Assembly: GCF_004123845.1 (NCBI RefSeq)
Contig: NZ_NBDP01000064.1
Span: 124,001-188,000, forward strand
Source of the DNA: Allobosea sp. Tri-44
GTDB lineage: Bacteria; Pseudomonadota; Alphaproteobacteria; Rhizobiales; Beijerinckiaceae
DNA length: 64,000 nt
Direction of reading: 5' to 3'
Below the pieces are notes generated by a model that saw nothing but the letters and a program-made list of their open reading frames with translations, was not told the DNA's origin and made no database searches. How positions within the stretch are numbered: position 1 is the first letter of the stretch; every line of letters begins with the position of its first letter. This document shows positions 8,381 to 18,075 of the stretch, in pieces. The translations under genes and the position numbers were made by a program.

Positions 8381-8868
8381 CGTCCGTTCGCCTCGGGAAA
8401 GAGGCCGATCACCGGCGCGGGGCCGGCTGCGAAGCGGGTGGGAGCTTGAGCCAACGGCGCCTCGACGACGCGCGATGGCGTGACAGCCGGCAACGCCCGC
8501 TCGAAAAAGCGGCGCTCGGCGCTGGAGAGGTCGGGCGCCTCGACCACATCGACCAGCCGCCAGCCCTTCCGCAACAGCTTGCGCGCGACCAGGTTCTGGC
8601 CCTCGAGACCGAGGAAAACTGCAAGGGCGGTATGCGAGAGCATCACCGCGAGAAAGGAAAAGCCCATCTGACGCTGGAGATAGATCAACCCAGCCCAGAT
8701 CAGGGCGTAAACGATGAAGGCGAGCCAGAGCCGTTTGAACAGCAGCCAGAAGCCGCCGAAGATCAGGGCGGGCCAGGTGAAACTCTCCGGCAAGAGACGG
8801 GCCTGCTCGATCTCCTCGCGCAAGCCTCCCGCATCCGGCGGCGGGATCAGAGCCTGATAGAACGCCAT
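8377..8868 (-). CDS. DUF2628 domain membrane protein of the his operon
   Basis: This 163-residue protein has a short N-terminal soluble part, then hydrophobic segments around residues 33-75 (FTWPALIFGGFWLLFKRLW, IVYALIWAGLIYL, and VMLSHTALAVFLGLEG), and a proline/alanine-rich soluble tail. The W-P-A-xxFGxxWLLFKRLW motif is typical of DUF2628. A gene of this kind between hisB and hisH is common in rhizobia, but its role in histidine synthesis is not known. It starts 12 nt after the hisB stop and overlaps hisH by 4 nt. Confidence 0.85.
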   Translation of the reverse strand: MAFYQALIPPPDAGGLREEIEQARLLPESFTWPALIFGGFWLLFKRLWLAFIVYALIWAGLIYLQRQMGFSFLAVMLSHTALAVFLGLEGQNLVARKLLRKGWRLVDVVEAPDLSSAERRFFERALPAVTPSRVVEAPLAQAPTRFAAGPAPVIGLFPEANGR

Positions 8869-8880
8869 GGCAGCGATCCC

Positions 8881-9468
8881 TTACAATGCGCCCTTGGTCG
8901 AGGGCACGCGGCCGCCCTCGCGCGGATCGACCTCGATCGCCCTGCGCAGCGCCCGCGCCAGGCCCTTGAAGCAGCTCTCGGCGATATGGTGGGCATTATC
9001 GCCATAGAGCGTCTCGACATGCAGCGTGATGCCCGCATTCATGGCGAAAGCCTGGAAGAACTCGCGCACCAGCTCGGTATCGAACGTCCCGATCTTTTCC
9101 GCCTTGAACTGCGTGCGGAAGACCAGGAAGGGCCGGCCGGAGACGTCGATCGCGACGCGGGTCAGCGTCTCGTCCATCGGCAGGTGGACGTCGGCATAGC
9201 GGCGGATGCCCTTCTTGTCGCCGAGCGCCTGCTTCAGCGCCTCGCCAAGCGCGATGCCGGCATCCTCGACCGAGTGATGGTCGTCGATATGGGTGTCGCC
9301 CTTCACGCTGACGGTGGTGTCGATCAGCGAATGGCGGGCGAAGAGATCGAGCATATGGTCGAAAAAGCCGACCCCGGTCGAAACCTCGGCTTTGCCCGTG
9401 CCGTCGAGCACGAGCCTGACCGCGATATCGGTCTCGTTGGTGCGGCGCTTCACTTCGCCAGAACGCAT
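8881..9468 (-). CDS. hisB: Imidazoleglycerol-phosphate dehydratase
   Basis: HisB dehydrates IGP to imidazole acetol-phosphate. The 195-residue monofunctional enzyme shows both metal-binding motifs: FFDHMLDLFARHS with DDHHSVEDAGIALG, and ESCFKGLARALR near the C-terminus after DNAHHIAESC, which supply histidines to the dimanganese site. The N-terminus RRTNETDIAVRLVLDG is standard. It is the first gene of this his unit; its promoter should lie in 9469-9609, shared divergently with the PEP mutase family gene. Confidence 0.97.
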   Translation of the reverse strand: MRSGEVKRRTNETDIAVRLVLDGTGKAEVSTGVGFFDHMLDLFARHSLIDTTVSVKGDTHIDDHHSVEDAGIALGEALKQALGDKKGIRRYADVHLPMDETLTRVAIDVSGRPFLVFRTQFKAEKIGTFDTELVREFFQAFAMNAGITLHVETLYGDNAHHIAESCFKGLARALRRAIEVDPREGGRVPSTKGAL

Positions 9469-9609
9469 GATCGTCTCTGTCGCTCGCGGAATTTCGCGTC
9501 GCTTTAGCAGGCGACCGGCCGGAAGGCCATGGCGATCGAGGCGGGCCTGCTGACAGAAGGCGACTGCAGGGTCCGCTACGAGCGGCGCGCCGAGGCAAGG
9601 AGAGGTTCG

Positions 9610-10380
9610 ATGACACAGGCTGACAAAGCAGGCCAGCTCGCCGCACTTCATGTCAAAGGCCGACCGCTGGTCCTCTACAATATCTGGGATGCCGGCAGCG
9701 CCCGCTCGGCCGCCAAGGCCGGCAGCCAGGCGATCGCCACCGGGAGCTGGTCGATGGCGGCGGCCCATGGCTTCGACGACGGCGAGGCGATCCCGCTCGA
9801 CCTCATCGAGACGATCGTCGGCCGCATCGCCTCCGCCGTCGAGCTGCCGTTGACCGTCGATTTCGAAGGCGGCTACGCGAAAGACCCGGACGGCGTCGCG
9901 AAGAATGCGGCACGGATCATCAAAGCGGGCGCGGTCGGTCTGAACTTCGAGGACCAGATCGTCGGGACTGGTGCGCTCTATGCCATCGCCGACCAGGCGC
10001 AGCGGATCAAGGCGATCCGGAGCGCGGCGGATAGTCTCGGTATCGCCGTGTTCATCAACGCCCGGACGGATCTTTTCCTGCTGGAGGCTGACAAGACGCG
10101 CCACCCGGACCTGATCGATGCGGCGATCGAGCGGGCGCTGGCCTATCAGCAGGCCGGCTGCAGCGGCTTCTTCATTCCCGGACTGCTCGACGAGAGTGGC
10201 ATCGCGGCGATCTGTGATGCGCTGACGCTTCCCGTGAACGTAATGGTGATGGGTGGCGCGCCCGAGCGCGAGACCCTGATCGGGCTCGGCGTGTCACGGA
10301 TCAGCTACGGCCCCGGACCCTATCTGGCGGCGCAGGCCCGTTTCGTCGAGCAGTGTGCCGCCGGCCTGGCGGGCGCCTGA
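9610..10380 (+). CDS. Isocitrate lyase/PEP mutase family protein
   Basis: This 256-residue TIM-barrel protein starts at ATG 9610 with AGGAG upstream. It matches the PEP mutase/ICL superfamily: LVLYNIWDAGSARSAAKAG, ATGSWSMAAAHGFDDGE, a metal-ligand strand LTVDFEGGYA, GLNFEDQ, and INARTDLFL. The superfamily includes methylisocitrate lyase, oxaloacetate decarboxylase and phosphonopyruvate hydrolase. It lacks the KKCGH signature of true isocitrate lyase, so it is a small divergent member of unknown substrate. It is divergent from hisB and its 3' end overlaps the next convergent gene by 87 nt. Confidence 0.85.
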   Translation: MTQADKAGQLAALHVKGRPLVLYNIWDAGSARSAAKAGSQAIATGSWSMAAAHGFDDGEAIPLDLIETIVGRIASAVELPLTVDFEGGYAKDPDGVAKNAARIIKAGAVGLNFEDQIVGTGALYAIADQAQRIKAIRSAADSLGIAVFINARTDLFLLEADKTRHPDLIDAAIERALAYQQAGCSGFFIPGLLDESGIAAICDALTLPVNVMVMGGAPERETLIGLGVSRISYGPGPYLAAQARFVEQCAAGLAGA

Positions 10381-10821
10381 CGGCGGAGGCCCGAAGCGCG
10401 CCAAAAACGCCTGCGCCCGCGGCATCGCGTCGTGGAGGAACTGACCGGGCTCGCGCAGCCACAGCCCGTCATATCGCTGCGACTTGGCGTTGGAGATCAG
10501 CACATCCTGCGGCAGGGGCACTAGTGTGCCATCCCAACCCGGCCACCAGAGCCGGCCCTTGGCCCAATGATGCGCGATCAGGGCCTCGTCACGGCGATAG
10601 CCGTGAAAGTCGAAGGCCGTCTTACCATCCGTGACGAAGACATGGTTTCCGGTGAAGCCCTCGGCCGGCCTGATCCAGACGGCGTGGAAACCATGCTCCG
10701 GATAGGCCTCCAGGAAGGCGTAGGCGAGGATGTGGCAGGCACCGCAGGCGAAGAAGACCCGCTCGGACAGATTCCAGCGTTTGACCGGGTCGCTCTTGAT
10801 ACCGGGCTTCAGCCTGAACAT
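10294..10821 (-). CDS. Hypothetical protein with possible Cys-His-Asp arrangement
   Basis: I do not recognise this 175-residue protein. It has no signal peptide or membrane span. Residues 21-31 read RVFFACGACHI (Cys26, Cys29), followed about 30 residues later by TGNHVFVTDGKTAFDFHGY (His60, Asp71, His73). A Cys-containing helix followed by an H-V-F-V strand and a D-x-H strand resembles the layout of papain-like or transglutaminase-like folds, but this is inference from spacing only. The start overlaps nothing; 41 nt separate it divergently from hslV. Its 3' end overlaps the convergent PEP mutase family gene by 87 nt, so the last residues are the least certain part. Confidence 0.6.
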   Translation of the reverse strand: MFRLKPGIKSDPVKRWNLSERVFFACGACHILAYAFLEAYPEHGFHAVWIRPAEGFTGNHVFVTDGKTAFDFHGYRRDEALIAHHWAKGRLWWPGWDGTLVPLPQDVLISNAKSQRYDGLWLREPGQFLHDAMPRAQAFLARFGPPPSGARQAGGTLLDETGLRRQIGSGAVADP

Positions 10822-10862
10822 GTTGGCGGTTCCTGACTGCCATTGATCGAGATCGAATCGCG

Positions 10863-11432
10863 ATGTCCGAGACTAGCAATGCCCCCGTCATGCACGCGAC
10901 CACCATCCTGATGGTGCGCAAGGGCGGCCGTGTCGTGATCGGTGGCGACGGCCAGGTCTCGCTCGGCCCGACGATCATGAAGGGCAATGCGAAGAAGGTC
11001 CGCCGCCTCGCCAAGGGCGCGGTGATCGCCGGTTTTGCCGGCGCGACCGCCGACGCCTTCACGCTGTTCGAGCGGCTGGAAGCCAAGCTGGAGCAGTTCC
11101 CGACGCAATTGCTGCGCGCCTGCGTCGAGCTCGCCAAGGACTGGCGCACCGACCGCTATCTGCGCCGGCTGGAAGCAATGCTGCTCGTCGCCGACAAGGA
11201 GGTCTCACTGCTGATCTCCGGCACCGGTGACGTACTCGAGCCGGAAGCTTCCGAGCATGGCTCGGTGATGGCGATCGGCTCAGGCGGCAATTACGCGCTC
11301 GCCGCGGCCCGCGCTCTGGTCGATGTCGAGGCCGATGCCGAGACGATCGTGCGGAAAGCGATGAAGATCGCCGGCGACATCTGCGTCTACACCAATCACT
11401 CGCTCGTCATCGAGACCCTGGAGAGCGCATGA
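10863..11432 (+). CDS. hslV: ATP-dependent protease subunit HslV (ClpQ)
   Basis: HslV is the threonine-protease core of the HslUV proteasome-like complex. The 189-residue precursor has a short propeptide (MSETSNAPVMHA) and the mature N-terminal Thr in ATTILMVRKGG, with GDGQVSLG and KVRRLAKGAVIAGFAGATAD following. The C-terminal SGGNYALAAARAL and CVYTNHSLVIETL are family features. It opens a tight operon, hslV-GNAT-hslU, with 4-nt and 1-nt overlaps. Confidence 0.97.
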   Translation: MSETSNAPVMHATTILMVRKGGRVVIGGDGQVSLGPTIMKGNAKKVRRLAKGAVIAGFAGATADAFTLFERLEAKLEQFPTQLLRACVELAKDWRTDRYLRRLEAMLLVADKEVSLLISGTGDVLEPEASEHGSVMAIGSGGNYALAAARALVDVEADAETIVRKAMKIAGDICVYTNHSLVIETLESA

Positions 11433-11928
11433 ATTTCGTCGCCGACGGCTATGCTTTCGCGCCCGCGACGCCCGACGATTTTCCGCTGCTGGCGCGCTGG
11501 CTCGAACAGGACCATGTCCGGCGCTGGTGGGGCGATCCCGACGAGGAACTCGCCGAGATCGCGCGCATCTTCGGCGATCCGAGCATGGAGGCGCTGATCG
11601 TCAGCCATGACGGGCGCCCCTTCGCTCACCAGCAGAGCTGGGATCCCGCGCTCTGGCCGGATTATCCGCTGCAGGACCAGCCGGCTGGCACGCGCGGCAT
11701 CGACCAGTTCATCGGCGAGGCCGACATGCTCGGCCAGGGCCATGGCACGCGCTTCATCGGAGCCTTTGCCCGCCATTTGCTCGCGCAGGGTGCGCCGCGG
11801 GTGGTGATCGACCCCGATCCGGAGAATACCGCCGCGATCCGTGCCTATGAGAAGGCCGGCTTCATGGCCCTCGATATCCGCGAGACCGGCGACGGTCCCG
11901 CGCTGATCATGATCCAGGAACCTGTTTG

Positions 11929-11929
<1 letters not shown>
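11429..11929 (+). CDS. GNAT acetyltransferase, AAC(6')-like, inside the hslVU operon
   Basis: This 166-residue GNAT protein shows ARWLEQDHVRRWWGDPDEEL near the N-terminus, the acetyl-CoA-binding loop MLGQGHGTRFIGAFARHL, and the C-terminal VVIDPDPENTAAIRAYEKAGF. That combination is seen in aminoglycoside 6'-N-acetyltransferases and in many chromosomal relatives of unknown substrate. Chromosomal location in a protease operon argues against a dedicated resistance gene. It overlaps hslV by ATGA and hslU by one base (TGATG), so it is translationally coupled to both. A GNAT gene in this slot recurs in rhizobia (from memory). Confidence 0.85.
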
Positions 11930-13236
<1,307 letters not shown>

Positions 13237-13260
13237 GGCGACGCGGCCGCGCACTGGATT

Positions 13261-13291
13261 TTGTCTTCATTCTTGTGCATGTTGAAGACAA
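13261..13291 (+). promoter_or_regulatory. Inverted repeat upstream of parD, candidate operator
   Basis: TTGTCTTCA at 13261-13269 and TGAAGACAA at 13283-13291 form a perfect 9-bp inverted repeat with a 13-bp spacer. The right arm ends only 12 bases before the parD ATG. Antitoxins of the ParD type usually repress their own operon by binding such repeats, so this is the natural autoregulatory operator. The assignment to ParD is inference. Confidence 0.55.
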
Positions 13292-13302
13292 GGAGCGAGC
13301 CA

Positions 13303-13557
13303 ATGCCACGCACCACCACCATGACTGTCCGGCTCAGCGGCCCGCTCAGCGATTTCGTCGCCGAGAATGTCGGGCCGGACGGCGACTATGAGAATGTCAG
13401 CGAATATGTCCGCGACCTCATCCGCCGCGACAAGGAACAGGCGGAGCGCGTGACCTTCGAACGGCTGAAGGCTGAGTTGCAACGTGCCTTCGCTGCCCCT
13501 GATTCCGCCTATCGGCCGCTCACTGCGGCCGAAGTGATCGCGCGCAACGAAGCCTGA
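13303..13557 (+). CDS. parD: ParD-like antitoxin, ribbon-helix-helix
   Basis: This 84-residue protein starts at ATG 13303 after AAGGAG. The N-terminal TTTMTVRLSGPLSDFVAENV is a ribbon-helix-helix beta strand and helix. ENVSEYVRDLIRRDKEQAE is the second helix typical of ParD/CopG antitoxins, and the tail (ELQRAFAAPDSAYRPLTAAEV) would wrap the toxin. It neutralises the ParE product encoded 6 nt downstream and probably autorepresses through the inverted repeat at 13261-13291. The pair is accessory, placed between hslU and murJ. Confidence 0.88.
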   Translation: MPRTTTMTVRLSGPLSDFVAENVGPDGDYENVSEYVRDLIRRDKEQAERVTFERLKAELQRAFAAPDSAYRPLTAAEVIARNEA

Positions 13558-13563
13558 CGGCCC

Positions 13564-13878
13564 ATGGCCGAGATCCGCATTCAGGAAGCGGCGTCGCACC
13601 GCCTCGACGAGATCTATCGTTACACGCGTGAGCGCTGGGGCAAGGAGCAGGCGCAACGCTATATCGAAGGCCTGTTCGAAACGTTCAGCCGAATCGAAAC
13701 GCATGCGGTGATGTCGCGTCCGGTTCCGGCCGAATTCGGCGTCGACGGCTTCATGGTGCGCCATGAGCGCCATGTCATCTATTGGCGCCGGCTGGCGAAT
13801 GACGACATCGGTATCGTCACGATCCTGCACCAGCGCATGCACCAGATCGACCGCCTTCGTGAGGACCTCGGGCTGTGA
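13564..13878 (+). CDS. parE: ParE/RelE superfamily toxin
   Basis: This 104-residue toxin has the ParE fold signature: AASHRLDEIYRYTRERWGKEQAQRYIEGL at the N-terminus, then RPVPAEFGVDGFMVRHERHVIYWRR and IVTILHQRMH. ParE toxins inhibit DNA gyrase, while related RelE toxins cut mRNA in the ribosome; the AxxDLxxIxxYTxxxWG-type N-terminus favours ParE. It follows parD by 6 nt as the second gene of a complete, apparently intact module. Confidence 0.88.
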   Translation: MAEIRIQEAASHRLDEIYRYTRERWGKEQAQRYIEGLFETFSRIETHAVMSRPVPAEFGVDGFMVRHERHVIYWRRLANDDIGIVTILHQRMHQIDRLREDLGL

Positions 13879-13894
13879 CCGGGGACGAGCGGTC

Positions 13895-15514
13895 ATGAGC
13901 GGCGCGTCTTCCCAGCCACCCTCCCGCCTCGCCCGCGATTCCCTCATTGTCGGCGCGGCGACGATCCTGTCACGCCTGCTCGGCTTTGCCCGCGACGTTT
14001 TGATCGCCCGCCTGCTCGGCACCGGCCCCGTGGCGGATGCTTTCCTGGCCGCGTTGAGGCTACCAAACCTCGTCCGGCGCGTGCTCGGCGAAGGCGGGCT
14101 GAACGCGCCCTTCGTGCCGCTCTACCTCGCCATCAAGACCGAGCGCGGCGAGGAGGCCGCGAAACGCTTCGCCGGCGCGGCAGCGAGCCAGCTTGGCCTG
14201 CTATTGATCGGGTTCGTCGTCCTCGCGGAGATTTTTGCGCCCTGGGTCGTGCTTGGGCTCGCCGGTGGCTTCGCCGAGGAACCGCAGACGCTGGCGCTCG
14301 CCGCCTTCTACACGCGGCTTATGCTGCCCTTCGTACTGCTGACCACGCTCGCCGCCCTGCTAGCTGCGCTGCTCAATGCCGAAGGCCGCTTCACCGTGGC
14401 GGCGCTGGCGCCGGCACTGATGAATGCGATCTTGCTTGCAGCGCTGCTGATGGAGCTCTTCCGTGGCAGCGACAGCCATGCCAGCGCGACATTGCTCGCC
14501 GCCTGCCTCAGCCTGACTGGGCTCGCCCATCTGGCGATGATCCTGTGGCGCTTGCGGGGCATCGGCCTGCCACGCCCCAGCCTGCGCTGGTCGCCGGACA
14601 TGACGCGGCTGGTCAAGACCGGTGGGGCGACGCTGCTGGCCGCTTCCGCCGCACAGCTTGTCCTGCTGGTTTCGACGCAGATCGCCTCGACCGAACCCGG
14701 CTCCGTCTCGGCCTTGTACTACGCCGACCGCGTCTTCCAGCTGCCGCTCTCGTTTTTCGGCGTCGCCATGGGCACGGTCGTGCTCTCTGCCATGGCGGGT
14801 GAGCGATCGCAGGCTGATCACGACGCCCTGCTTGGCCGGGCGCTGGCGCTCGGGCTGGCGCTGGCGGTCCCCGCCGCGACGGCTCTGTTCGTGCTGGCCG
14901 AGCCGATCGTCTCGGTGCTGTTCGAGAACGGGCAGTTCGGCGTTGCCGATCGCCAGCGCACCGCTGCTGCCCTCGCGGCCTTCGCGCTCGGATTGCCCTT
15001 CGCGCTTGCTGCCAAGGTTTTCGGGCAGGTTTATTTCGTTCGCCGACAGCCGCGGTTGCCGCTGATCGCCGGTTTCGCCGCGGTCGCCATCGCGGCACTG
15101 GCCGGGTTCCTCCTGCTCGACTGGCGCAATGCCGCGATTATCGGCGCTCTTGCCGCGAGCCTCGCTTTCATCGTCCAAGCCGGGCTGCTCGCAATCGATC
15201 TCCTGCGAACCGGGCTGTGGCGGCCGCGCTGGGCGGATGCAAGGACGATCCTTGCGATCCTGCTGGCCACCGCGCTCATGGTGCTGGTGCTGAACGTCGC
15301 GACCGGACCGCTCCTTCCTGCTTTGAACCCGGGCGAGCCGGTATTGCGGCGGGCCGGCGCACTGGCGCTCCTATGTTGCGCAGGCGCCGCGACTTACGCC
15401 GCCGCAGGCTTCATGCTGGGTGCCTTCGACGCAGTCCTGCCGCCACGGCTCTTGCGCCTTCGCGGCGCTTCCGTCAGAACGCCGCGTTCCGGAGCGGATC
15501 GCCCCCGGCTCTAA
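13895..15514 (+). CDS. murJ: Lipid II flippase MurJ
   Basis: MurJ moves lipid II across the inner membrane for peptidoglycan synthesis. The 539-residue protein is almost wholly hydrophobic with about 14 membrane segments. The MOP-superfamily signature is clear: ATILSRLLGFARDVLIARLLG, VADAFLAALRLPNLVRRVLGEGGLNAPFVP, then YYADRVFQLPLSFFGVAMGTVVL and VLFENGQFG. The ATG at 13895 lies shortly after parE. The spacing to trpS (28 nt) makes a murJ-trpS unit likely. Confidence 0.95.
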   Translation: MSGASSQPPSRLARDSLIVGAATILSRLLGFARDVLIARLLGTGPVADAFLAALRLPNLVRRVLGEGGLNAPFVPLYLAIKTERGEEAAKRFAGAAASQLGLLLIGFVVLAEIFAPWVVLGLAGGFAEEPQTLALAAFYTRLMLPFVLLTTLAALLAALLNAEGRFTVAALAPALMNAILLAALLMELFRGSDSHASATLLAACLSLTGLAHLAMILWRLRGIGLPRPSLRWSPDMTRLVKTGGATLLAASAAQLVLLVSTQIASTEPGSVSALYYADRVFQLPLSFFGVAMGTVVLSAMAGERSQADHDALLGRALALGLALAVPAATALFVLAEPIVSVLFENGQFGVADRQRTAAALAAFALGLPFALAAKVFGQVYFVRRQPRLPLIAGFAAVAIAALAGFLLLDWRNAAIIGALAASLAFIVQAGLLAIDLLRTGLWRPRWADARTILAILLATALMVLVLNVATGPLLPALNPGEPVLRRAGALALLCCAGAATYAAAGFMLGAFDAVLPPRLLRLRGASVRTPRSGADRPRL

Positions 15515-15542
15515 GATTTTTCGCCCTGACGACGGAGCGCCC

Positions 15543-16604
15543 ATGGCCGCTTTCTCTCCCCGCGTCTTCTCCGGCATGCAGCCGACCTCGACGCTCCATC
15601 TCGGCAATTATCTCGGCGCGCTGGTGAACTGGGTCGCGATGCAGAAGACCCATGACTGCATCTATTGCGTCGTCGACATGCACGCGATCACGCAGGGCTT
15701 CGACGTCTGGGGCGGCCCGGCCGAACTGACCCGCGCCACGCGCGAGGTCGCGGCCGCCTATATCGCCGCCGGCGTCGATCCGAAGAAGAGCATCATCTTC
15801 AACCAGAGCCAGGTCGCCTGCCATGCCGAGCTCACCTGGGTGTTCAACACGGTCGCGCGCCTCGGCTGGCTCAACCGCATGACCCAGTTCAAGGAGAAGG
15901 CCGGCAAGGACCGCGAGAACGCCTCGATCGGGCTCTACGACTATCCCGTGCTGATGGCGGCCGACATCCTGCTCTACAAGGCGACGCACGTCCCGGTCGG
16001 CGAGGACCAGAAGCAGCATCTTGAGCTGACCCGCGACATCGCCCAGAAGTTCAACAACGACTTCGCCGAGCAGATCGGCAAGCTCGGGCTCGGGACCGGC
16101 GAGCTCGGCTTCTTCCCGCTGCCGGAGCCGATGATCCAGGGGCCGGCGCCACGCGTGATGAGCCTGCGCGACGGCACCAAGAAGATGTCGAAATCGGATC
16201 CGTCCGATTATTCGCGCATCAACCTGACCGATGACGCCGACATGATCGCCCAGAAAATCCGGAAAGCGAAGACCGATCCCGAAGCGCTGCCCTCGGAGGA
16301 GAAGGGGCTGGTGGGCCGGGCCGAGGCCGAAAACCTGGTCGGCATCTATGCCGGCCTCGCCGAGCAGACCAAGGCCCAGGTTCTGGCCGAGTTCGGCGGC
16401 AGCCAGTTTTCCGGCTTCAAGGCGGCTCTGGTCGAACTCGCCGTCGCCAAGCTCGCGCCGATTGCCGAGGAGATGCGCCGCCTGCTGGCCGACCCCAGCC
16501 ATATCGACGGCATTCTCAGCGACGGTGCCGACAGCGCCGCCGCAATCGCCGCTCCGATCATGCGCGACGTCAAGGACATCACCGGTTTCGTCCGCCGGCG
16601 CTGA
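15543..16604 (+). CDS. trpS: Tryptophanyl-tRNA synthetase
   Basis: This class I synthetase charges tRNA-Trp. The 353-residue protein begins MAAFSPRVFSGMQPTSTLHLGNYLGAL, where the HLGN is the HIGH motif, and has KKMSKSDPSD as the KMSKS loop. GIKP-type residues and the VGEDQKQHLELTRDIA segment are typical. The start at ATG 15543 gives the family N-terminus; an upstream in-frame extension into murJ is not family-like. It follows murJ as in other alphaproteobacteria. Confidence 0.97.
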   Translation: MAAFSPRVFSGMQPTSTLHLGNYLGALVNWVAMQKTHDCIYCVVDMHAITQGFDVWGGPAELTRATREVAAAYIAAGVDPKKSIIFNQSQVACHAELTWVFNTVARLGWLNRMTQFKEKAGKDRENASIGLYDYPVLMAADILLYKATHVPVGEDQKQHLELTRDIAQKFNNDFAEQIGKLGLGTGELGFFPLPEPMIQGPAPRVMSLRDGTKKMSKSDPSDYSRINLTDDADMIAQKIRKAKTDPEALPSEEKGLVGRAEAENLVGIYAGLAEQTKAQVLAEFGGSQFSGFKAALVELAVAKLAPIAEEMRRLLADPSHIDGILSDGADSAAAIAAPIMRDVKDITGFVRRR

Positions 16605-16676
16605 TCCGGCAGGTGACGCGGGAAGGCTTGCGCTGACCTTGCGACGCCTGTCACCATGAGACGTCCTGAAATCGGC

Positions 16677-16725
16677 GGGCATGTTCCGCAAAAGTGGGGA
16701 CCGCTTTTGCGATGAGAACATGCCC
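16677..16725. repeat. Dispersed palindromic repeat, copy B
   Basis: GGGCATGTTC (16677-16686) pairs perfectly with GAACATGCCC (16716-16725), and inside these CGCAAAAG (16687-16694) pairs with CTTTTGCG (16704-16711). The centre reads TGGGGACCG. Read on the minus strand the core is CGGTCCCCACTT, matching copies A and C. The rest of 16605-16800 shows no gene. Confidence 0.75.
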
Positions 16726-16800
16726 TGACCCTAGAGTGGGCGCGAATTCTGATCGATCGACAGATACCGGTCGATCGGAAAGCGCGCCGAGGCGATAGCA

Positions 16801-17295
16801 ATGGTCAAGAGACGGCGGTCCTACGAGACGGGCCATCGCCCGAAATTCCTCGCTGTCGTCGACGACAGTCCCGAATGCGCCAAGGCTGTGCGCTTTGCGG
16901 CGCGGCGCTGCGCCCGCCTCGGCGCGTCGATCGTACTGCTCGGCGTGGTGACCCCGCCGCCGGATGAGACCTGGCTCGGCGTCGGCGACATGGTGCAAGC
17001 CGACGCTGAAGCCGAAGCGGAGGAACTGATCGACGTGGCAGCCGCCGCCGTGCGCTCGCTCGCCGGGCTGGAGCCCGAAAAAGTCGTGCGTACCGGCATC
17101 AAGGCCGACGAGATGGTCAAGCTGATCGAGGCGGACGAGGACATCTCGCTGCTGGTGCTCGCCGCCGGCACCGGCCGCGATGGGCCCGGCCCGCTCGTCA
17201 GCGCGCTCGCGGGCAAGGGCGCCGGCAGCTTCCCTATCCCGGTCGCGATCGTGCCCGGCCATCTCGCCGACGAGGAGATTGACGCGCTGGCCTGA
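16801..17295 (+). CDS. Universal stress protein (UspA) family
   Basis: This 164-residue cytoplasmic protein has the Usp fold: FLAVVDDSPECAKAVRFAARRCARLGASIVLLGVV at the N-terminus, VRTGIKADEMVKLIEADEDISLLVLAAGTG in the middle, and SFPIPVAIVPGHL at the end. The usual ATP-binding G-2x-G-9x-G-S/T signature is only partly kept (GTGRDGPGPLVSALAGKGAGS), so nucleotide binding is uncertain. It stands alone between two palindromic repeats (copies B and C). Confidence 0.88.
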   Translation: MVKRRRSYETGHRPKFLAVVDDSPECAKAVRFAARRCARLGASIVLLGVVTPPPDETWLGVGDMVQADAEAEAEELIDVAAAAVRSLAGLEPEKVVRTGIKADEMVKLIEADEDISLLVLAAGTGRDGPGPLVSALAGKGAGSFPIPVAIVPGHLADEEIDALA

Positions 17296-17314
17296 TGGAT
17301 GCTGTCGAGTTGCC

Positions 17315-17381
17315 GCATGTCCTGACGGCGAACCGGTTTCCACTTCGCCTGGACATGCTCCACCGCTGGAATGATTCCAGC
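17315..17381. repeat. Dispersed palindromic repeat, copy C, with trailing hairpin
   Basis: GCATGTCC (17315-17322) pairs with GGACATGC (17351-17358); inside, GGCGAA (17327-17332) pairs with TTCGCC (17344-17349) around the core CCGGTTTCCAC. Immediately after, GCTGGAA (17365-17371) and TTCCAGC (17375-17381) form a 7-bp hairpin with a 3-nt loop. The core matches copies A and B. The copy lies just after the universal stress protein stop, where its hairpins could also protect or end that transcript. Confidence 0.75.
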
Positions 17382-17442
17382 TGTAGGCCTATATCGGTGT
17401 CAGGAACGGCGGCCTTGACCCGCCGGCGCCGGAGACAAAGAC

Positions 17443-18009
17443 ATGTTCATCCAGACCGAAGCGACACCCAATCCCGCCACGTTGAAATTCCTGCCCGGCC
17501 GCAGCGTCTCGCCGCAAGGCCCGGTCGAATTGCGCGACCCGGCCCTCGCCGAGCGCTCGCCGCTCGCCACCCGCCTGTTCGGCGTCAAGGGCGTCTCCGC
17601 CGTGTTCTTCGGCTCGGACTTCATCACCGTGACCAAGGCCGAGGGCGAGTGGCCGCATCTCAAGCCCGCCATCCTCGGCGCGATCATGGAACATTACATG
17701 TCGGGCGCGCCGCTGATGAGCGAGGGCGCCCCGACCGACGAACTCGCCGAGAGCGAGGAGGAGTTCTTCGCCGACGAGGACGCCGCGACCGTCGAGACGA
17801 TCAAGGAACTGCTCGAGACCCGCATCCGCCCGGCGGTCGCCGGCGATGGCGGCGACATCACCTTCCGCGGCTACAAGGACGGCACGGTCTACCTCGTTAT
17901 GAAGGGCTCATGCTCGGGCTGCCCCTCCTCGACCGCGACGCTGAAGCACGGCATCCAGAACCTGCTGCGCCATTTCCTGCCGCAGGTTCGCGAGGTCGAG
18001 GCGGTTTGA
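17443..18009 (+). CDS. Nfu/NifU-type iron-sulfur cluster carrier
   Basis: This 188-residue protein has an N-terminal Nfu domain (MFIQTEATPNPATLKFLPGR, with LFGVKGVSAVFFGSDFITVTK) and a C-terminal NifU domain (IRPAVAGDGGDITFRGYKDGTVYLVMKGSCSGCPSST). The CxxC in GSCSGCPSS binds a [4Fe-4S] cluster that is passed to apo-targets. It matches the mitochondrial NFU1 layout, as usual in alphaproteobacteria. It leads the tsaB-rimI group. A downstream client here is MiaB, which carries two [4Fe-4S] clusters. Confidence 0.93.
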   Translation: MFIQTEATPNPATLKFLPGRSVSPQGPVELRDPALAERSPLATRLFGVKGVSAVFFGSDFITVTKAEGEWPHLKPAILGAIMEHYMSGAPLMSEGAPTDELAESEEEFFADEDAATVETIKELLETRIRPAVAGDGGDITFRGYKDGTVYLVMKGSCSGCPSSTATLKHGIQNLLRHFLPQVREVEAV

Positions 18010-18075
18010 TCACCGTCAGATTCAGGGCATGACACTGGCAAATAGCCGCACCGCAATCGTCCGGACCCAGCCCTG

